Assembly: GCF_009982895.1 (NCBI RefSeq)
Contig: NZ_WXZL01000009.1
Location: forward strand, 62,001 to 126,000
Direction of reading: 5' to 3'
Length of the DNA stretch: 64,000 nt
DNA from: Deinococcus alpinitundrae
GTDB taxonomy: Bacteria; Deinococcota; Deinococci; Deinococcales; Deinococcaceae
The position numbers and the translations under genes are program-made. Shown piece by piece: positions 21,253 through 30,249 of the stretch (positions are counted from its first letter, which is position 1; every line of letters starts with the position of its first letter). Below the pieces are notes generated by a model. The model made no database searches, was not told the DNA's origin, and saw nothing but the letters and a program-made list of their open reading frames with translations.

Positions 21253-21897
21253 ATGATTCGAGTGCTGCTGGCCGACGACCACGCCCTGTTTCGCCAGGGG
21301 TTACGAAGCCTGCTGGAAAGCGAGGGCATGCGTGTGATTGGGGAGGCCGCCAACGGACGCGAGGCCATCCGCTACGCTGCCGAAACCCATCCCGACGTGA
21401 TCTTGATGGACATCCAGATGCCGGAACTCGATGGGGTGAAGGCCACCCAGAACATTCTGGAAATCGACGCCAACGCCCGCGTCATCATCATCACCATGTA
21501 CCGCCAGGACCGTTACGTGTTCGAGGCGGTTAAGGCCGGAGCACGCGGTTACATCCTCAAGGACGCCGACGCCGCCACCCTGATCGACGCCATCGTGCGG
21601 GTCGCGGGCGGCGAAGCGCTGCTCGATCCCGACATGGCCCAGAACGTGCTCGACGATTTCCGTGACAAGCGCGAGGTGCTCCCTAGTGGCAAGCACGCCG
21701 ACCTCAACGAGCGCGAAACCATGATTCTCAAGTTGCTGGCCCAGGGCTTTTCCAACCAGGAAATCGCCCTGCGGCTCGACATCTCCGAGAAGACCGTCCG
21801 CAACCGCTTGTCGGAAATCTTCACCAAGTTGCAACTCAACAACCGCACCCAGGCCGCGCTCTATGCCATCCGCGAGGGCATCGCCAACCTTGAGTAG
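21253..21897 (+). CDS. NarL/FixJ-family response regulator
   Basis: A 214-residue two-domain regulator: receiver with Asp8/Asp9 and phospho-acceptor Asp53 (ILMDIQMP), Lys in ILKDAD, and a C-terminal LuxR-type HTH ([34 protein letters not shown]). It should bind DNA after phosphorylation. No histidine kinase is adjacent, so the partner is elsewhere. A -10 box 6 nt upstream fixes the start. Confidence 0.93.
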   Translation: MIRVLLADDHALFRQGLRSLLESEGMRVIGEAANGREAIRYAAETHPDVILMDIQMPELDGVKATQNILEIDANARVIIITMYRQDRYVFEAVKAGARGYILKDADAATLIDAIVRVAGGEALLDPDMAQNVLDDFRDKREVLPSGKHADLNERETMILKLLAQGFSNQEIALRLDISEKTVRNRLSEIFTKLQLNNRTQAALYAIREGIANLE

Positions 21898-22162
21898 AGC
21901 TTCAGGCAAATCAGCTTCCAATAAAGCGCCGGGCAGGCCACGCCTTCCTGCGCCCAGCGCCCAAACCTACCGGGCCGGATGCGCCCGCACCTGGACCCTG
22001 GCCGCCACCGAGCCTGACCTGGCCTACACAGACCTCGTCTTTGCCGAATGCCCCGAGTGTCCGCACCGGGTCACGCCCGACGGTGGGCCGGACTTCTGCA
22101 CGCTCAGACCGCAGGGTGCGGCCCACCCGTTCGCGGCGCTGGCGGCCCTGAAACTGACGTGA
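21863..22162 (+). CDS. Small Cys-containing hypothetical protein
   Basis: About 99 residues if the ATG at 21863 is used; a TTG at 21890 is an alternative that shortens the overlap with the regulator gene. The second half has AGCART, ECPECPH and DFCTLRP, so four or more Cys that could hold a metal. Its stop overlaps the GTG of the next gene by 3 nt, which supports it being a translated, coupled gene. No family recognised. Confidence 0.55.
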   Translation: MPSARASPTLSRASGKSASNKAPGRPRLPAPSAQTYRAGCARTWTLAATEPDLAYTDLVFAECPECPHRVTPDGGPDFCTLRPQGAAHPFAALAALKLT

Positions 22163-23022
22163 CGCCCCAGCAGCGCGGTCAGGCGTTTGTGGAGCAGCTG
22201 CGCAGTCGGGGCTACGCGGGCGAGGTGGGGCTGCACATCAGCGCTTTGGACGGGCAGCTGCTGGCAACGCACGCCGCCGACGTGGTGTTTCCGGCGGCCA
22301 GCATCATCAAGGTGCCGCTGCTGCTGCTGGCCCTGGAGCGGGTGCAGGCCGGAGCGCTGAACCTAGCCGAGCGTTTCGAGTTGCGCGCCGCAGACCGGGT
22401 GGGCGGCGCGGGCGTGCTGCACGAACTCGGCGCGGGGCTGCGGCCCAGCTTGCAGGACCTGCTGACCCTGATGATTATCGTGAGCGACAACACCGCCACC
22501 AATCTGGTGATTGAGCAGCTCGGGGTAAACGCCGTGAACGCCTGGCTGGATGAGCGGGGCTGCTCCCACACCCGGCTGGTCGGCAAGTTGCAACTGCCGC
22601 CCGAACAGCACAACCCGGCCCAGCGCCGGGGCGAGCGCAACCGCACCACAGCAGCTGAGCAGGCCCGGCTGCTGCTGGGATTGTGGAACGGCGAGCGGCT
22701 CGACCCGCTGCACCGAGAACTGGCCCTCTCGATTCTGGGCCACCAGCAGTACCGCGACATTCTGGCCCGCCCGCTGCCGCACGACGCCCAGGGCACGCCG
22801 CTCTACCGGACCCATACCAAGAGCGGCGAACTCGGCGGCGTCCACCACGATGTCGGCCTGCTGCAGCTGCCCAGAGGACTGTGTGTGACGCTGCTCAGCC
22901 GGGGCGGCAGCGACGCGGCAGGGCATCCCTACAACCGCGACGCGATTGCGCTCTCGGATACGCTCTACCCGCTCCTGGCCGCGCTCGGTGGGATTTATGA
23001 GGACGTGAGCGGGGACATTTAG
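22159..23022 (+). CDS. Class A beta-lactamase-fold serine hydrolase
   Basis: A 287-residue penicillin-recognising protein: Ser48-x-x-Lys51 (SIIK), SDN at 109-111, and KSG at 221-223. The omega-loop region holds Glu149 and an ERNRTT stretch like the ERDTT of TEM enzymes, so a general-base Glu may exist, although alignment there is loose. There is no signal peptide, which is unusual for a beta-lactamase, so the true substrate may differ. The start GTG overlaps the stop of the small Cys-containing gene. Confidence 0.8.
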   Translation: MTPQQRGQAFVEQLRSRGYAGEVGLHISALDGQLLATHAADVVFPAASIIKVPLLLLALERVQAGALNLAERFELRAADRVGGAGVLHELGAGLRPSLQDLLTLMIIVSDNTATNLVIEQLGVNAVNAWLDERGCSHTRLVGKLQLPPEQHNPAQRRGERNRTTAAEQARLLLGLWNGERLDPLHRELALSILGHQQYRDILARPLPHDAQGTPLYRTHTKSGELGGVHHDVGLLQLPRGLCVTLLSRGGSDAAGHPYNRDAIALSDTLYPLLAALGGIYEDVSGDI

Positions 23023-23118
23023 ACCACTCATTTTTACGTACACTCAGTGGACGCCAAGTCGCGCCGTTCTGAGCACCCTGTTGCAGTGAAAAACTCGGCT
23101 GGGTGCGCTGCCAGCGCT

Positions 23119-23146
23119 CTTGGGGCCAGTGTGGGCGTGGTATGCT
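23119..23146 (+). promoter_or_regulatory. Likely promoter of the cytochrome bc operon
   Basis: -10 TATGCT at 23141-23146 with CTTGGG at 23119-23124 (16-nt spacer) as a weak -35. It lies about 60 nt before the first gene. Confidence 0.4.
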
Positions 23147-23205
23147 GGGCACGGACCAGGAACGCGGCGCAAGAAGCGCCACTTCACGCATGAGGGAGAA
23201 AGAAC

Positions 23206-24093
23206 GTGGAACGGAACGACGCAGTGATGCCCTCGGTCGCGATTGTACTCGCGGCGATTATGTGGATTACGCTTCTCTTTTTATTTAACCAGGAAACGGC
23301 CCCGGAGCCGGTCAAGATCGACCCGGCCCTGAACGCGGCGGCGGCCAAAGAGTGGCCTGTGCTGGGCAAGCAGATCTTCACCCAGGGCAACCCCGCCGAG
23401 GGAGCCACTGCCTGCGCGGGCTGCCACGGCCTCAACGGTCAGGGCGGCGTGGGACCCAAACTCGCTGGTGACCAGAACATCTTGCAAGACGCTGTGCTGG
23501 TTCATACCCGTGTGGTCAAGGGCAAGGGAGCCATGCCCGCTTTCGGGGAGCAGCTCAAGGACAACGAGATCTACGCCGTGACCAACTACGTGCTCAACTC
23601 CTGGGGCAACAAGGCGACTCCCCCGCTGGTGACACCCGCCGTGGTGGCTGCCGCCGCCACCACCATCAGCCCCGACCTGCTCAAGAACCGCTCACGCTTC
23701 GTGCCCGAAGAGATCAAGCTGCCGGAAATCACGCTGGTGACGTTCATGCTGCTGTGCCTGACCTACGGCATCATCGGGCTGTACAGCGTCTGGGCCGAGG
23801 GCCAGGAACTCAAGCCCGGCATCCACAAGACCCGCAGCTCCCCACTCTCGATGCTCTCGATGATCGCCACCCTGATCGGCATCATGGTGTTCGGCGTGCT
23901 GTTCGCCCGCCAGATTCTGGTGGACCTAGCGGGCTGGTCAGCGGACCCGATTGTCAAGCCCAACGTGTCGGCGGAAGGCTTTTACTCGGCGATGGTCGTC
24001 ATTTTGCTGGGCGTGGCGGCGGGCCTCTACAAGAAGTACTTCATGGACAGCGAAGTGCTGATCGAAGACTCCAGCGGTGAGTTCCCGTGGTAA
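23206..24093 (+). CDS. Membrane-bound cytochrome c of the bc1-type complex
   Basis: A 295-residue protein. An N-terminal membrane helix (about 9-28) exports a mono-heme domain with C70-x-x-C73-H74 (ACAGCHG) and a downstream Met-containing AMPAF loop as sixth ligand. The C-terminal 125 residues contain three further hydrophobic segments, so the heme domain is fused to a membrane module. It is the first gene of a cytochrome c-Rieske-cytochrome b operon and would take electrons from the Rieske protein. GTG start with GAGGGAG upstream. Confidence 0.88.
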   Translation: MERNDAVMPSVAIVLAAIMWITLLFLFNQETAPEPVKIDPALNAAAAKEWPVLGKQIFTQGNPAEGATACAGCHGLNGQGGVGPKLAGDQNILQDAVLVHTRVVKGKGAMPAFGEQLKDNEIYAVTNYVLNSWGNKATPPLVTPAVVAAAATTISPDLLKNRSRFVPEEIKLPEITLVTFMLLCLTYGIIGLYSVWAEGQELKPGIHKTRSSPLSMLSMIATLIGIMVFGVLFARQILVDLAGWSADPIVKPNVSAEGFYSAMVVILLGVAAGLYKKYFMDSEVLIEDSSGEFPW

Positions 24094-24124
24094 GCGGGAC
24101 CGAAAGAAGCGTGGTGACGAAATT

Positions 24125-24778
24125 ATGACCAAGTACAGACGTGCAGACCCTGAAATTTCCCGACGCAAGTTCATCAACGTGGCGCTCGGCACCGCCGGAG
24201 CCGTGGGCGGCCTCGGGTTGGTGACGGCGCTGGCCGGAGTGCGTCCGCCCAACCGCATCACCTTCGGCAAGTTGCCCGCCGTAGACGGCGACATCCTGGT
24301 ACATGCCGAAGGCCCCAACGACGGTCAGCCAATCAAGGTAGCCGACCTCAACGACAAGATCACCCGGGCCTGGCCGCAGGGCAAGGATAACAAGGGCAAC
24401 ACCGTCATCAAGAAGGACGAACCCAACAACCTGCTGATCATCTACAAATTCCCGGTGAACGAACTGATCGCCCCCACCAACCTCAAAGGCACTGATCAAG
24501 GTGTAGTCGCCTACAGCGGCATCTGTCAGCACCTCGGCTGCCAGGTGGGCGACAATGCGTCCAAGCCCGAGACCATTTTGTGCCCCTGTCACTCTGGGGC
24601 CTACGATCCGCGCGCGGGCTGCAAGGTCATCGGCGGGCCACCTCCCAAACCGCTGCCGCAGCTTCCCATTAAACTCAGTGGTGACGGCGTCACGGTGGCT
24701 GCGCCGCTTGAGGAACCCTATTTTGGCTTGACGGACAGCGACTGGAAAGCGCTGCTTGAGGAGGCGAAGACACTATGA
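24125..24778 (+). CDS. Rieske 2Fe-2S protein of the cytochrome bc complex
   Basis: A 217-residue protein with a Tat-like N-terminus (SRRKF) and one hydrophobic anchor (about 17-39). The cluster motifs are C134QHLGC139 and C153PCH156SG: Cys134, His136, Cys153 and His156 bind the 2Fe-2S cluster and Cys139/Cys155 form the disulfide. The domain faces the outside. An in-frame GTG at 24077 lies within the previous gene; the ATG at 24125 is better placed for the Tat signal. It overlaps cytochrome b by 4 nt. Confidence 0.92.
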   Translation: MTKYRRADPEISRRKFINVALGTAGAVGGLGLVTALAGVRPPNRITFGKLPAVDGDILVHAEGPNDGQPIKVADLNDKITRAWPQGKDNKGNTVIKKDEPNNLLIIYKFPVNELIAPTNLKGTDQGVVAYSGICQHLGCQVGDNASKPETILCPCHSGAYDPRAGCKVIGGPPPKPLPQLPIKLSGDGVTVAAPLEEPYFGLTDSDWKALLEEAKTL

Positions 24779-26073
24779 ACCAGTGGCTCGACGAACGGCT
24801 CCACATCTCGCGCTTGAACGACAAGTTTTTGCGCAAAGCTTTCCCTGTTCACCATAGCTTCTTCCTGGGTGAAATCACGCTGTTCGCCCTCATTGTGCTG
24901 ATTCTGACCGGCGCGATCCTGGCGCTGTTCTACGAGCCCAGCACCGTGCTGGTCAAGAACCCGCTTGACCCGACCGGAGCCACTGTGCCCGCCGCCTGGG
25001 CCAGTGCCATCAACATTAACGCCATGCCGTTCGGCGACATGCTGCGGCGGATGCACCACTGGATGGCCAACCTGATGATGGGCGCGGGCCTGATGCACAT
25101 GATGCGCATCTACTTCACGGGCGCTTACAAGAAGCCCCGCGAGATCAACTGGTGGATCGGCCTGCTGCTGATCATCTTCACTGCGCTGACCGCCGTCACC
25201 GGCTACAGCCTGCCCTACGATAACTTCGCTTTCACCACCCTCAAGGTCGTCGTGGGAATCGCTTCGAGCATTCCCTGGATCGGCGAGTGGGTCGGCCAGG
25301 CAGCCTTCGCGGGCAAGTTCCCCGGCCCCGGCATCATCTCTCGCGTCTACGGCTACCACATCATGCTGCTACCCGGCATTCTGCTTGCCCTGACCGGCGC
25401 GCACATGCTGCTGATGATCAAGCAGAAGCACACCCAGCCCCGCTACGCCAAGGAGCTGGCCTACAAGAAGATCGTGGGCGTGCCGCTGATCACCCAGCAG
25501 ACCCCCATCATGCTGATGCTGGCGCTGCTCTTTACAGGCCTGGTGATGCTGTTCGCCGCCTTCATCCCAGTTCACCCCGTCGAGGTCTTCGGACCGCCCA
25601 GCAACCAGTCACCCATCGTCAAGCCGGACTTTTACCTGCTGTGGGTCTTCGGTATCCTGGCGATCTTGCCGGGCAGCCTGGAGTTCAACCTGTGGGGCGG
25701 AGTCTTCAACGCCGAGTTCTTCGGCGCGCTGGTCACACCGGGTATCATCATCGGCCTGCTGTTCGCCATTCCCTTGATCGACCGCAGCAGCGAGAACCAG
25801 TACTACGCCGAAAACCCCACCGACTACCCGGTGAGGCTGGGACTGGGCATCGCCTTCTTCGTGATGATCGGGGTCTTCAGCGTGGCCGGGTACCGACCGG
25901 AACTGGTGCAATCGGGCATCCTCAAGGAGAGCAACGCCAACACCATTCTGTGGATTCTGGCGGTTGTCCTGCCCATCATCAGTTACTTCGCGGTCATCGG
26001 CATCGTGCGCGGCATTCGCAAGCTGCGTGAGGCCGACCAGCGTGAGATGCAGGCTGCCGCCGCCGACGACTGA
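24775..26073 (+). CDS. Cytochrome b of the bc1-type complex
   Basis: A 432-residue multi-pass membrane protein. Heme-ligand histidines are seen in [12 protein letters not shown] and [14 protein letters not shown], as in cytochrome b; the later [14 protein letters not shown] is the start of the subunit IV-like half. It oxidises quinol and passes electrons to the Rieske protein and across the membrane. The ATG overlaps the Rieske stop (ATGA), so translation is coupled. A strong terminator follows 26 nt after the stop. Confidence 0.94.
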   Translation: MNQWLDERLHISRLNDKFLRKAFPVHHSFFLGEITLFALIVLILTGAILALFYEPSTVLVKNPLDPTGATVPAAWASAININAMPFGDMLRRMHHWMANLMMGAGLMHMMRIYFTGAYKKPREINWWIGLLLIIFTALTAVTGYSLPYDNFAFTTLKVVVGIASSIPWIGEWVGQAAFAGKFPGPGIISRVYGYHIMLLPGILLALTGAHMLLMIKQKHTQPRYAKELAYKKIVGVPLITQQTPIMLMLALLFTGLVMLFAAFIPVHPVEVFGPPSNQSPIVKPDFYLLWVFGILAILPGSLEFNLWGGVFNAEFFGALVTPGIIIGLLFAIPLIDRSSENQYYAENPTDYPVRLGLGIAFFVMIGVFSVAGYRPELVQSGILKESNANTILWILAVVLPIISYFAVIGIVRGIRKLREADQREMQAAAADD

Positions 26074-26099
26074 GTTAACCAGTTCAAAGCAAAACCGAG

Positions 26100-26135
26100 A
26101 GGGCCGGACAGGGAGACTTGTCCGGCCCTTCTTTT
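26100..26135 (+). terminator. Terminator of the cytochrome bc operon
   Basis: An 11-bp perfect stem (26100-26110 with 26119-26129), 8-nt loop, then TTCTTTT. The -10 box of the next gene begins at its last T. Confidence 0.88.
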
Positions 26136-26140
26136 ATGCT
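26135..26140 (+). promoter_or_regulatory. -10 box of a leaderless promoter (26147 gene)
   Basis: TATGCT lies 6 nt before the GTG at 26147. Its first T is the end of the upstream terminator tract, an unusually tight arrangement. Confidence 0.55.
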
Positions 26141-26146
26141 GTGCGG

Positions 26147-26341
26147 GTGAGTGATCTTGAAGTTTATCTGGCGGAGCAGGCCCGTCGCCTGAACCTCACG
26201 CCCCTGACCCTGGGTACAGCCAGCCCCGAAACCCTGCATACCTACTGCGCGGCGGTGTTGCACGAACTCGCGGCGCGGGGCCTGCTGGAAGGCGAGCGCG
26301 AGATCGGCTGCTACGCGGCAGCGCGGGCCAGCGGGAACTGA
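26147..26341 (+). CDS. Small hypothetical protein
   Basis: A 64-residue, probably all-helical acidic protein (VSDLEVYLAEQARRL, then an ETLHTYCAAVLHELAARG helix). Not recognised. The GTG start is supported only by the -10 box 6 nt upstream, making it a leaderless gene with a GTG start. Codon use follows the high-GC pattern of its neighbours, which supports it being real. Confidence 0.6.
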   Translation: MSDLEVYLAEQARRLNLTPLTLGTASPETLHTYCAAVLHELAARGLLEGEREIGCYAAARASGN

Positions 26342-26358
26342 GCCATGCTGCTTACGCT

Positions 26359-27576
26359 TTACGCCTGCTGCGGCTCCAGCTCCACTTTGATCCAGCCGGG
26401 CTGGCGCTTGTCGAACGCCTTATAGGCGCTGATGGCGTCCTGAATGCCCACGTCCTCGGTCAGCACCTTGGTGGGATCAATCACGCCAGCGGCCACCATG
26501 TTGACCAGGCGGGGGATGTAGGCGCGGTGGTCGCAGTTGCCCATGCGCAAAGTCAGGTTCTTGTTCATGGCCTTGCCAATGGGGTAACTGGTCATGGTGG
26601 GCGAGTACACCCCGATGATGCCGATCTGCCCAGCCTTTTTCACCACTTCTACTGCCCATTCCAGCACCTGCGAAGGGCCGTCGCCCGGCACCCACTGACC
26701 GTCCTTGGTCGGTTTGGCGTCAGGGGCGTTGTGCTGCACCTGGGCCTTGAACTGCTTGAGCTGCTCGGCGTCGGGTTGGGCCGGACCGCCGTGGGCGTGC
26801 TGGGCATCGATACCCACCACGTCAATCACGCAGTCGGCCCCCACTCCGCCGGTCAGGCGCTGCACAGCCTTCACCGGGTCTTCGGTATCGAAGTTGACGG
26901 TCTCGGCTCCGTTGCGCCGGGCCATGTCGAGCCGGTCCGGCAACCGGTCCACCGCGATGATCCGGGTCGCGCCCAGCAACTTGGCGCTGATGATGGCGAA
27001 CTGCCCCACCGGCCCGCAGCCGAACACGACCACCACACTGCCTTCCTTGACACCCGCGATGTCAGCCCCGAAGTAAGCGGTGGGGAAAATATCGGAGAGC
27101 AAGATGGCCTGATCGTCGCTGACATTGTCGGGCAACTTGATCAGGCTGCTGTTGGCGTAGGCGATGCGGGCCTTCTCGGCTTGCAGACCGTCAAAGGGGC
27201 CGGAATCCTTGGGGCCACCGTAAAAGGCCGTGCCCGCCGAGGGGCCGTTGGGGTTGGCGTTGTCGCACTGGGCGGTGTTGCCCTCGCGGCAGGGCGGGCA
27301 GTACCCGCAGGAGATGGTCGAGGGAATGACCACCCGGTCACCCGGCGCGAAGTTGCGAACGTCGTCGCCGACCTGCTCGACCACGCCCACACCCTCGTGA
27401 CCGAGAATGGTCCCCGGCACCATGCCGCCCATGGTGCCGCGAATGAAGTGCAGGTCGGTGCCGCAAATGGCGCTAGCGGTCAGCCGCACCACCGCGTCGG
27501 TCTTCTCCCTGAGCTGGGGTTCGGGAACGTCGTCGAGCCGAATATCACCAATGCCGTGCCAGACTACTGCTTTCAT
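26359..27576 (-). CDS. Zinc-dependent dehydrogenase, formaldehyde-dehydrogenase-like
   Basis: A 405-residue medium-chain dehydrogenase. Catalytic zinc ligands Cys38 (ICGTD) and His60-Glu61 (GHEG), structural zinc Cys90, Cys93, Cys96 and Cys104, and the Rossmann motif GCGPVGQ are all present. The insert after residue 240 (rich in His, Gln and Pro) and overall length match the glutathione-independent formaldehyde dehydrogenase/FdhA-like branch, but alcohol specificity cannot be told. GGAGG precedes the ATG. The promoter region carries direct repeats and a palindrome. Confidence 0.85.
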   Translation of the reverse strand: MKAVVWHGIGDIRLDDVPEPQLREKTDAVVRLTASAICGTDLHFIRGTMGGMVPGTILGHEGVGVVEQVGDDVRNFAPGDRVVIPSTISCGYCPPCREGNTAQCDNANPNGPSAGTAFYGGPKDSGPFDGLQAEKARIAYANSSLIKLPDNVSDDQAILLSDIFPTAYFGADIAGVKEGSVVVVFGCGPVGQFAIISAKLLGATRIIAVDRLPDRLDMARRNGAETVNFDTEDPVKAVQRLTGGVGADCVIDVVGIDAQHAHGGPAQPDAEQLKQFKAQVQHNAPDAKPTKDGQWVPGDGPSQVLEWAVEVVKKAGQIGIIGVYSPTMTSYPIGKAMNKNLTLRMGNCDHRAYIPRLVNMVAAGVIDPTKVLTEDVGIQDAISAYKAFDKRQPGWIKVELEPQQA

Positions 27577-27596
27577 ACTGCCTCCTGAAGAGTCTC

Positions 27597-27650
27597 GAAC
27601 GAAACCGTTTCAGGTGTAGCGTCTCAGCGCCGCCGCTGGATGAACGAAAC
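27597..27650. promoter_or_regulatory. Palindrome and direct repeats upstream of the dehydrogenase
   Basis: GAAACCGTTTC (27601-27611) is a palindrome of the type bound by LacI-family repressors. GAACGAAAC occurs at 27597-27605 and again at 27642-27650, 45 bp apart. They lie 20-75 nt before the dehydrogenase ATG and may be operators. Confidence 0.4.
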
Positions 27651-27785
27651 AGGGCGAACGCCTTCAAAAATGGACGAACGCTGGAGAAGCTGGTGCGCGC
27701 AGCGTAAGGAGCCGCACACTCTAAAGAGCAGCCCCCAGTTCAGTCGAACCCGTTCAGTTGCAACACTTCAACCAAGACAGCTCTG

Positions 27786-28208
27786 TCAGCGTCGCCGGGT
27801 CAGCCGCCGCCCCCCGCTGGGGAGATGTTCCAGGTGCAGCAACCAGGCGTCGGGGAAGTCGTCGTAGAAAAGCTGGCCCCACTCGATGATGCTCAGCCGG
27901 GCCTCACCCATCAGGCGCTCCAGGTCCATCTCGTAGAGTTCCTGGGAACGGTTCACCCGGTAGGCGTCCACGTGCATCACCTGGCCTTGCGGCGTGGGGT
28001 AGAGCTGCATCAGGGCGTAGGTGGGGCTGCTGACCAAGCCGCCGAAGCCGAGCGCCGCGATCAGTCCCTGGGTCAGCGTGGTTTTGCCCGCGCCGAGTTC
28101 ACCTTCCAGAAACAGCACCGCGTGGGCGGTCAGACTGGGCAGCAACGCCGCGCCGAAGGCCCGCTGGGCGGCCTCACTTCCGAGTTCGGTGCTCTGGCCC
28201 AGCTGCAT
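27786..28208 (-). CDS. tsaE: tRNA threonylcarbamoyladenosine biosynthesis ATPase TsaE
   Basis: A 140-residue P-loop protein with EGELGAGKTTLTQG near residue 35-48, YALMQLY, HVDAYR and a WGQLF element, the standard TsaE pattern. It works with TsaB and TsaD to make the t6A modification of ANN-decoding tRNAs. I chose the ATG at 28208 because TATGAT lies 7 nt upstream; ATGs at 28220 and 28217 are alternatives. It follows the 28244-30211 gene by 35 nt but has its own promoter. Confidence 0.9.
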   Translation of the reverse strand: MQLGQSTELGSEAAQRAFGAALLPSLTAHAVLFLEGELGAGKTTLTQGLIAALGFGGLVSSPTYALMQLYPTPQGQVMHVDAYRVNRSQELYEMDLERLMGEARLSIIEWGQLFYDDFPDAWLLHLEHLPSGGRRLTRRR

Positions 28209-28215
28209 ACAGGGC

Positions 28216-28221
28216 ATCATA
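28216..28221 (-). promoter_or_regulatory. -10 box of a leaderless promoter (tsaE)
   Basis: On the minus strand TATGAT ends 7 nt before the ATG at 28208 and overlaps the upstream alternative start. Confidence 0.5.
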
Positions 28222-28243
28222 GCGACTGAACAGGACGAGTGGA

Positions 28244-30211
28244 TTATTCCGGAAATTCGTCCAGGCGTGCCCTGGCCTGCTCAATGCTGCTTCCCTGAAC
28301 TGCCCGGTGACCACCGAGATGCGGCACCAGCAACCAGACACCGTCCGGCGTCTCCAGGCGCACCTCGGCGTCTCCGATGGGCGGCGGTAGTTCGGCGAGC
28401 TGCGCACTCAGGCGCGCCAGTGACCACGCCTGCGGGTCCGGCGCGCCGCGCATGACCAGGCCGCCGCGCAACTCCCACAGCCCCGTCGGCAGCGGCGCGG
28501 CGGTCATCAGTTCCTGCTGCGGTGCCTCATCGAGCCCCAGGGCGTCGAGCAGGCCGGTCAGGGCGTCCTCGCCGAATTGGGCGGTGACCTCGCGGGCCAC
28601 CTGAAATTCGGCCCTGGCCTCGGTCAGCAGCGCCTCGGCCTCACTGAGCACCTGAACGTAGTGCGCGCGGCCATCGGCAGACAGCTTGCCGAGCTTGAGA
28701 TGGGAGCGCAGGGTATCGGCCAGGCGACCCAGCCGCAGAATCGTCTCACCGGCCAGATAACGGTACTGGCCGTATTCGTCGAGCACCTGCCGGGCACGGG
28801 TATCGTAGGCCTCGCGCTCCTGAGCTGCTGCGCCCTTGCGCTGGTCGATCACGGCCCACAAAGCACTGAGATCGGCCATCTCGCCGCGCTCGAGCGCCTG
28901 GGCCGCCTGCGACAGATCACCCTGAAGGCCCTCGATCACCGGCAGGTCACGGGCCGCCTGCTCGATTTCCAGCAGTTCGCGCTGGCTTTCCAGGGCGTCC
29001 TCGGCACTCTCACCTTCGCGCTCCAGAACCGGCAAGCTGCGCGCGAGCAGGCGCAGTTCGTCGGTGGCGAGGCTGCCCGAGGCCAGCAGGCCCAGTGCCA
29101 CCGAGACGGCCAGCTGGGCCTGCTGCACCGCGCCGAGAGAAGCGTCGAGCTGCACCAGCCGCGCTTCCAGGTCACCGAGTTCGATCTGCTGAGCGTCGAG
29201 CCGGGCCACCTGGGCCGCTTCCAGATCGCTGCGCAGGCGCACGAAGCGCTCCTCGCCGAGAAGGTGCCCACTGTCGAGCCGCTCCCTGGCCGCCTGCACT
29301 TCCAGGTTCAGCGCGTCCTCGACACGCAGCAGCGCAGCAAATTCACGGCTGAGATCGCCCAGCGCCCGCACCTCGTGGACGCGGTCCATCTCGCGCATCT
29401 CCTGCACGACGTCGTCGCTGGCCTGCGGAGCTGCGCCGCCCACCGGCAGGCCCACCACCGAGGACGCCACCAGTTTGCGCAGATCGAGGGTCAGGCTGCG
29501 GGCGCGCTCGACTTCCGAAGGCAGTAGCGCGCCTTCCTTCTGGGCCGACTCGATACTCTGAAGGAGGCCGCCCAGACGGCGCACCTTGGGACCGCCCACC
29601 CCCTCGACCCGGCCAAATCCGGCGCGCAGCTCGGCCAGATCGCTTTCCTGTCTCACCAGTGCTTCGGCCAGACGGGCCGCCAGGGTATCGCACAGTTCCT
29701 GACCCTCGAAGAGCAGCTTTTCCGGTGGCGGTTTGCCCGCGTCCAGTTCGGCGCGTAGCACCGCGCTCAGCGCACGCAGGCGCTTGACTTCTGGCCAGTC
29801 GAAATACAGCGCATATGCCTTGAGGGCGTCTTCGAGCTGCGCGACCTGGGTCTGCTGCTCGGGCGTGGCCGCCGGAAGCTGGGGGGCCGTATGCTCAGTC
29901 TCATCCGGCGCCCCGGCAAACTCTGCCGAATTGCTGAAGATGGTCGGGGTGGCGGGCCGGACGATTGGCGTGGCCGCCGCCGACCTTGCCAGTTCGGCCA
30001 GCACTTCCTCGATGCGGCGCTTGGCCAGCGAGGCGGGCACCGTGAGTTGCAGGCGGCGAAACACGTCACGCTTGAGAATGTCGGCGAGCTGGGCAGGCGA
30101 GAGTTGCTCGGCCCGCAGTGAACGGTCCTGGGCGGCACCCTCGATCAGCCGCTCCAGTGCCCGCGCCGAGATGAGGTCGCCGAGCTGGCGCACCGCTTCC
30201 TGGTAAGACAT
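28244..30211 (-). CDS. Large coiled-coil protein of the roadblock operon
   Basis: A 655-residue soluble protein, third in the operon. Residues about 1-75 form a helical domain that aligns without gaps to the N-terminus of the roadblock protein (31866-32825). A Pro/Thr/Ala-rich linker follows, then about 420 residues of heptad-like, Leu-, Glu- and Arg-rich coiled coil, and a C-terminal domain from about 575 with a strand-helix-strand-strand-strand-helix pattern that could be a divergent roadblock fold. No signal peptide or membrane segment. Good ribosome site (AAGGAG). No family recognised; a scaffold role is my inference. Confidence 0.65.
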   Translation of the reverse strand: MSYQEAVRQLGDLISARALERLIEGAAQDRSLRAEQLSPAQLADILKRDVFRRLQLTVPASLAKRRIEEVLAELARSAAATPIVRPATPTIFSNSAEFAGAPDETEHTAPQLPAATPEQQTQVAQLEDALKAYALYFDWPEVKRLRALSAVLRAELDAGKPPPEKLLFEGQELCDTLAARLAEALVRQESDLAELRAGFGRVEGVGGPKVRRLGGLLQSIESAQKEGALLPSEVERARSLTLDLRKLVASSVVGLPVGGAAPQASDDVVQEMREMDRVHEVRALGDLSREFAALLRVEDALNLEVQAARERLDSGHLLGEERFVRLRSDLEAAQVARLDAQQIELGDLEARLVQLDASLGAVQQAQLAVSVALGLLASGSLATDELRLLARSLPVLEREGESAEDALESQRELLEIEQAARDLPVIEGLQGDLSQAAQALERGEMADLSALWAVIDQRKGAAAQEREAYDTRARQVLDEYGQYRYLAGETILRLGRLADTLRSHLKLGKLSADGRAHYVQVLSEAEALLTEARAEFQVAREVTAQFGEDALTGLLDALGLDEAPQQELMTAAPLPTGLWELRGGLVMRGAPDPQAWSLARLSAQLAELPPPIGDAEVRLETPDGVWLLVPHLGGHRAVQGSSIEQARARLDEFPE

Positions 30212-30249
30212 TCAGTTCTCCTTGAAACCGGGCGCGGCCCGCCGCACCA

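Noticed and set aside
27786..28208. TsaE as the missing NTPase partner of the roadblock protein
   Set aside because: Its motifs are those of the tRNA-modification ATPase, and it has its own leaderless promoter.
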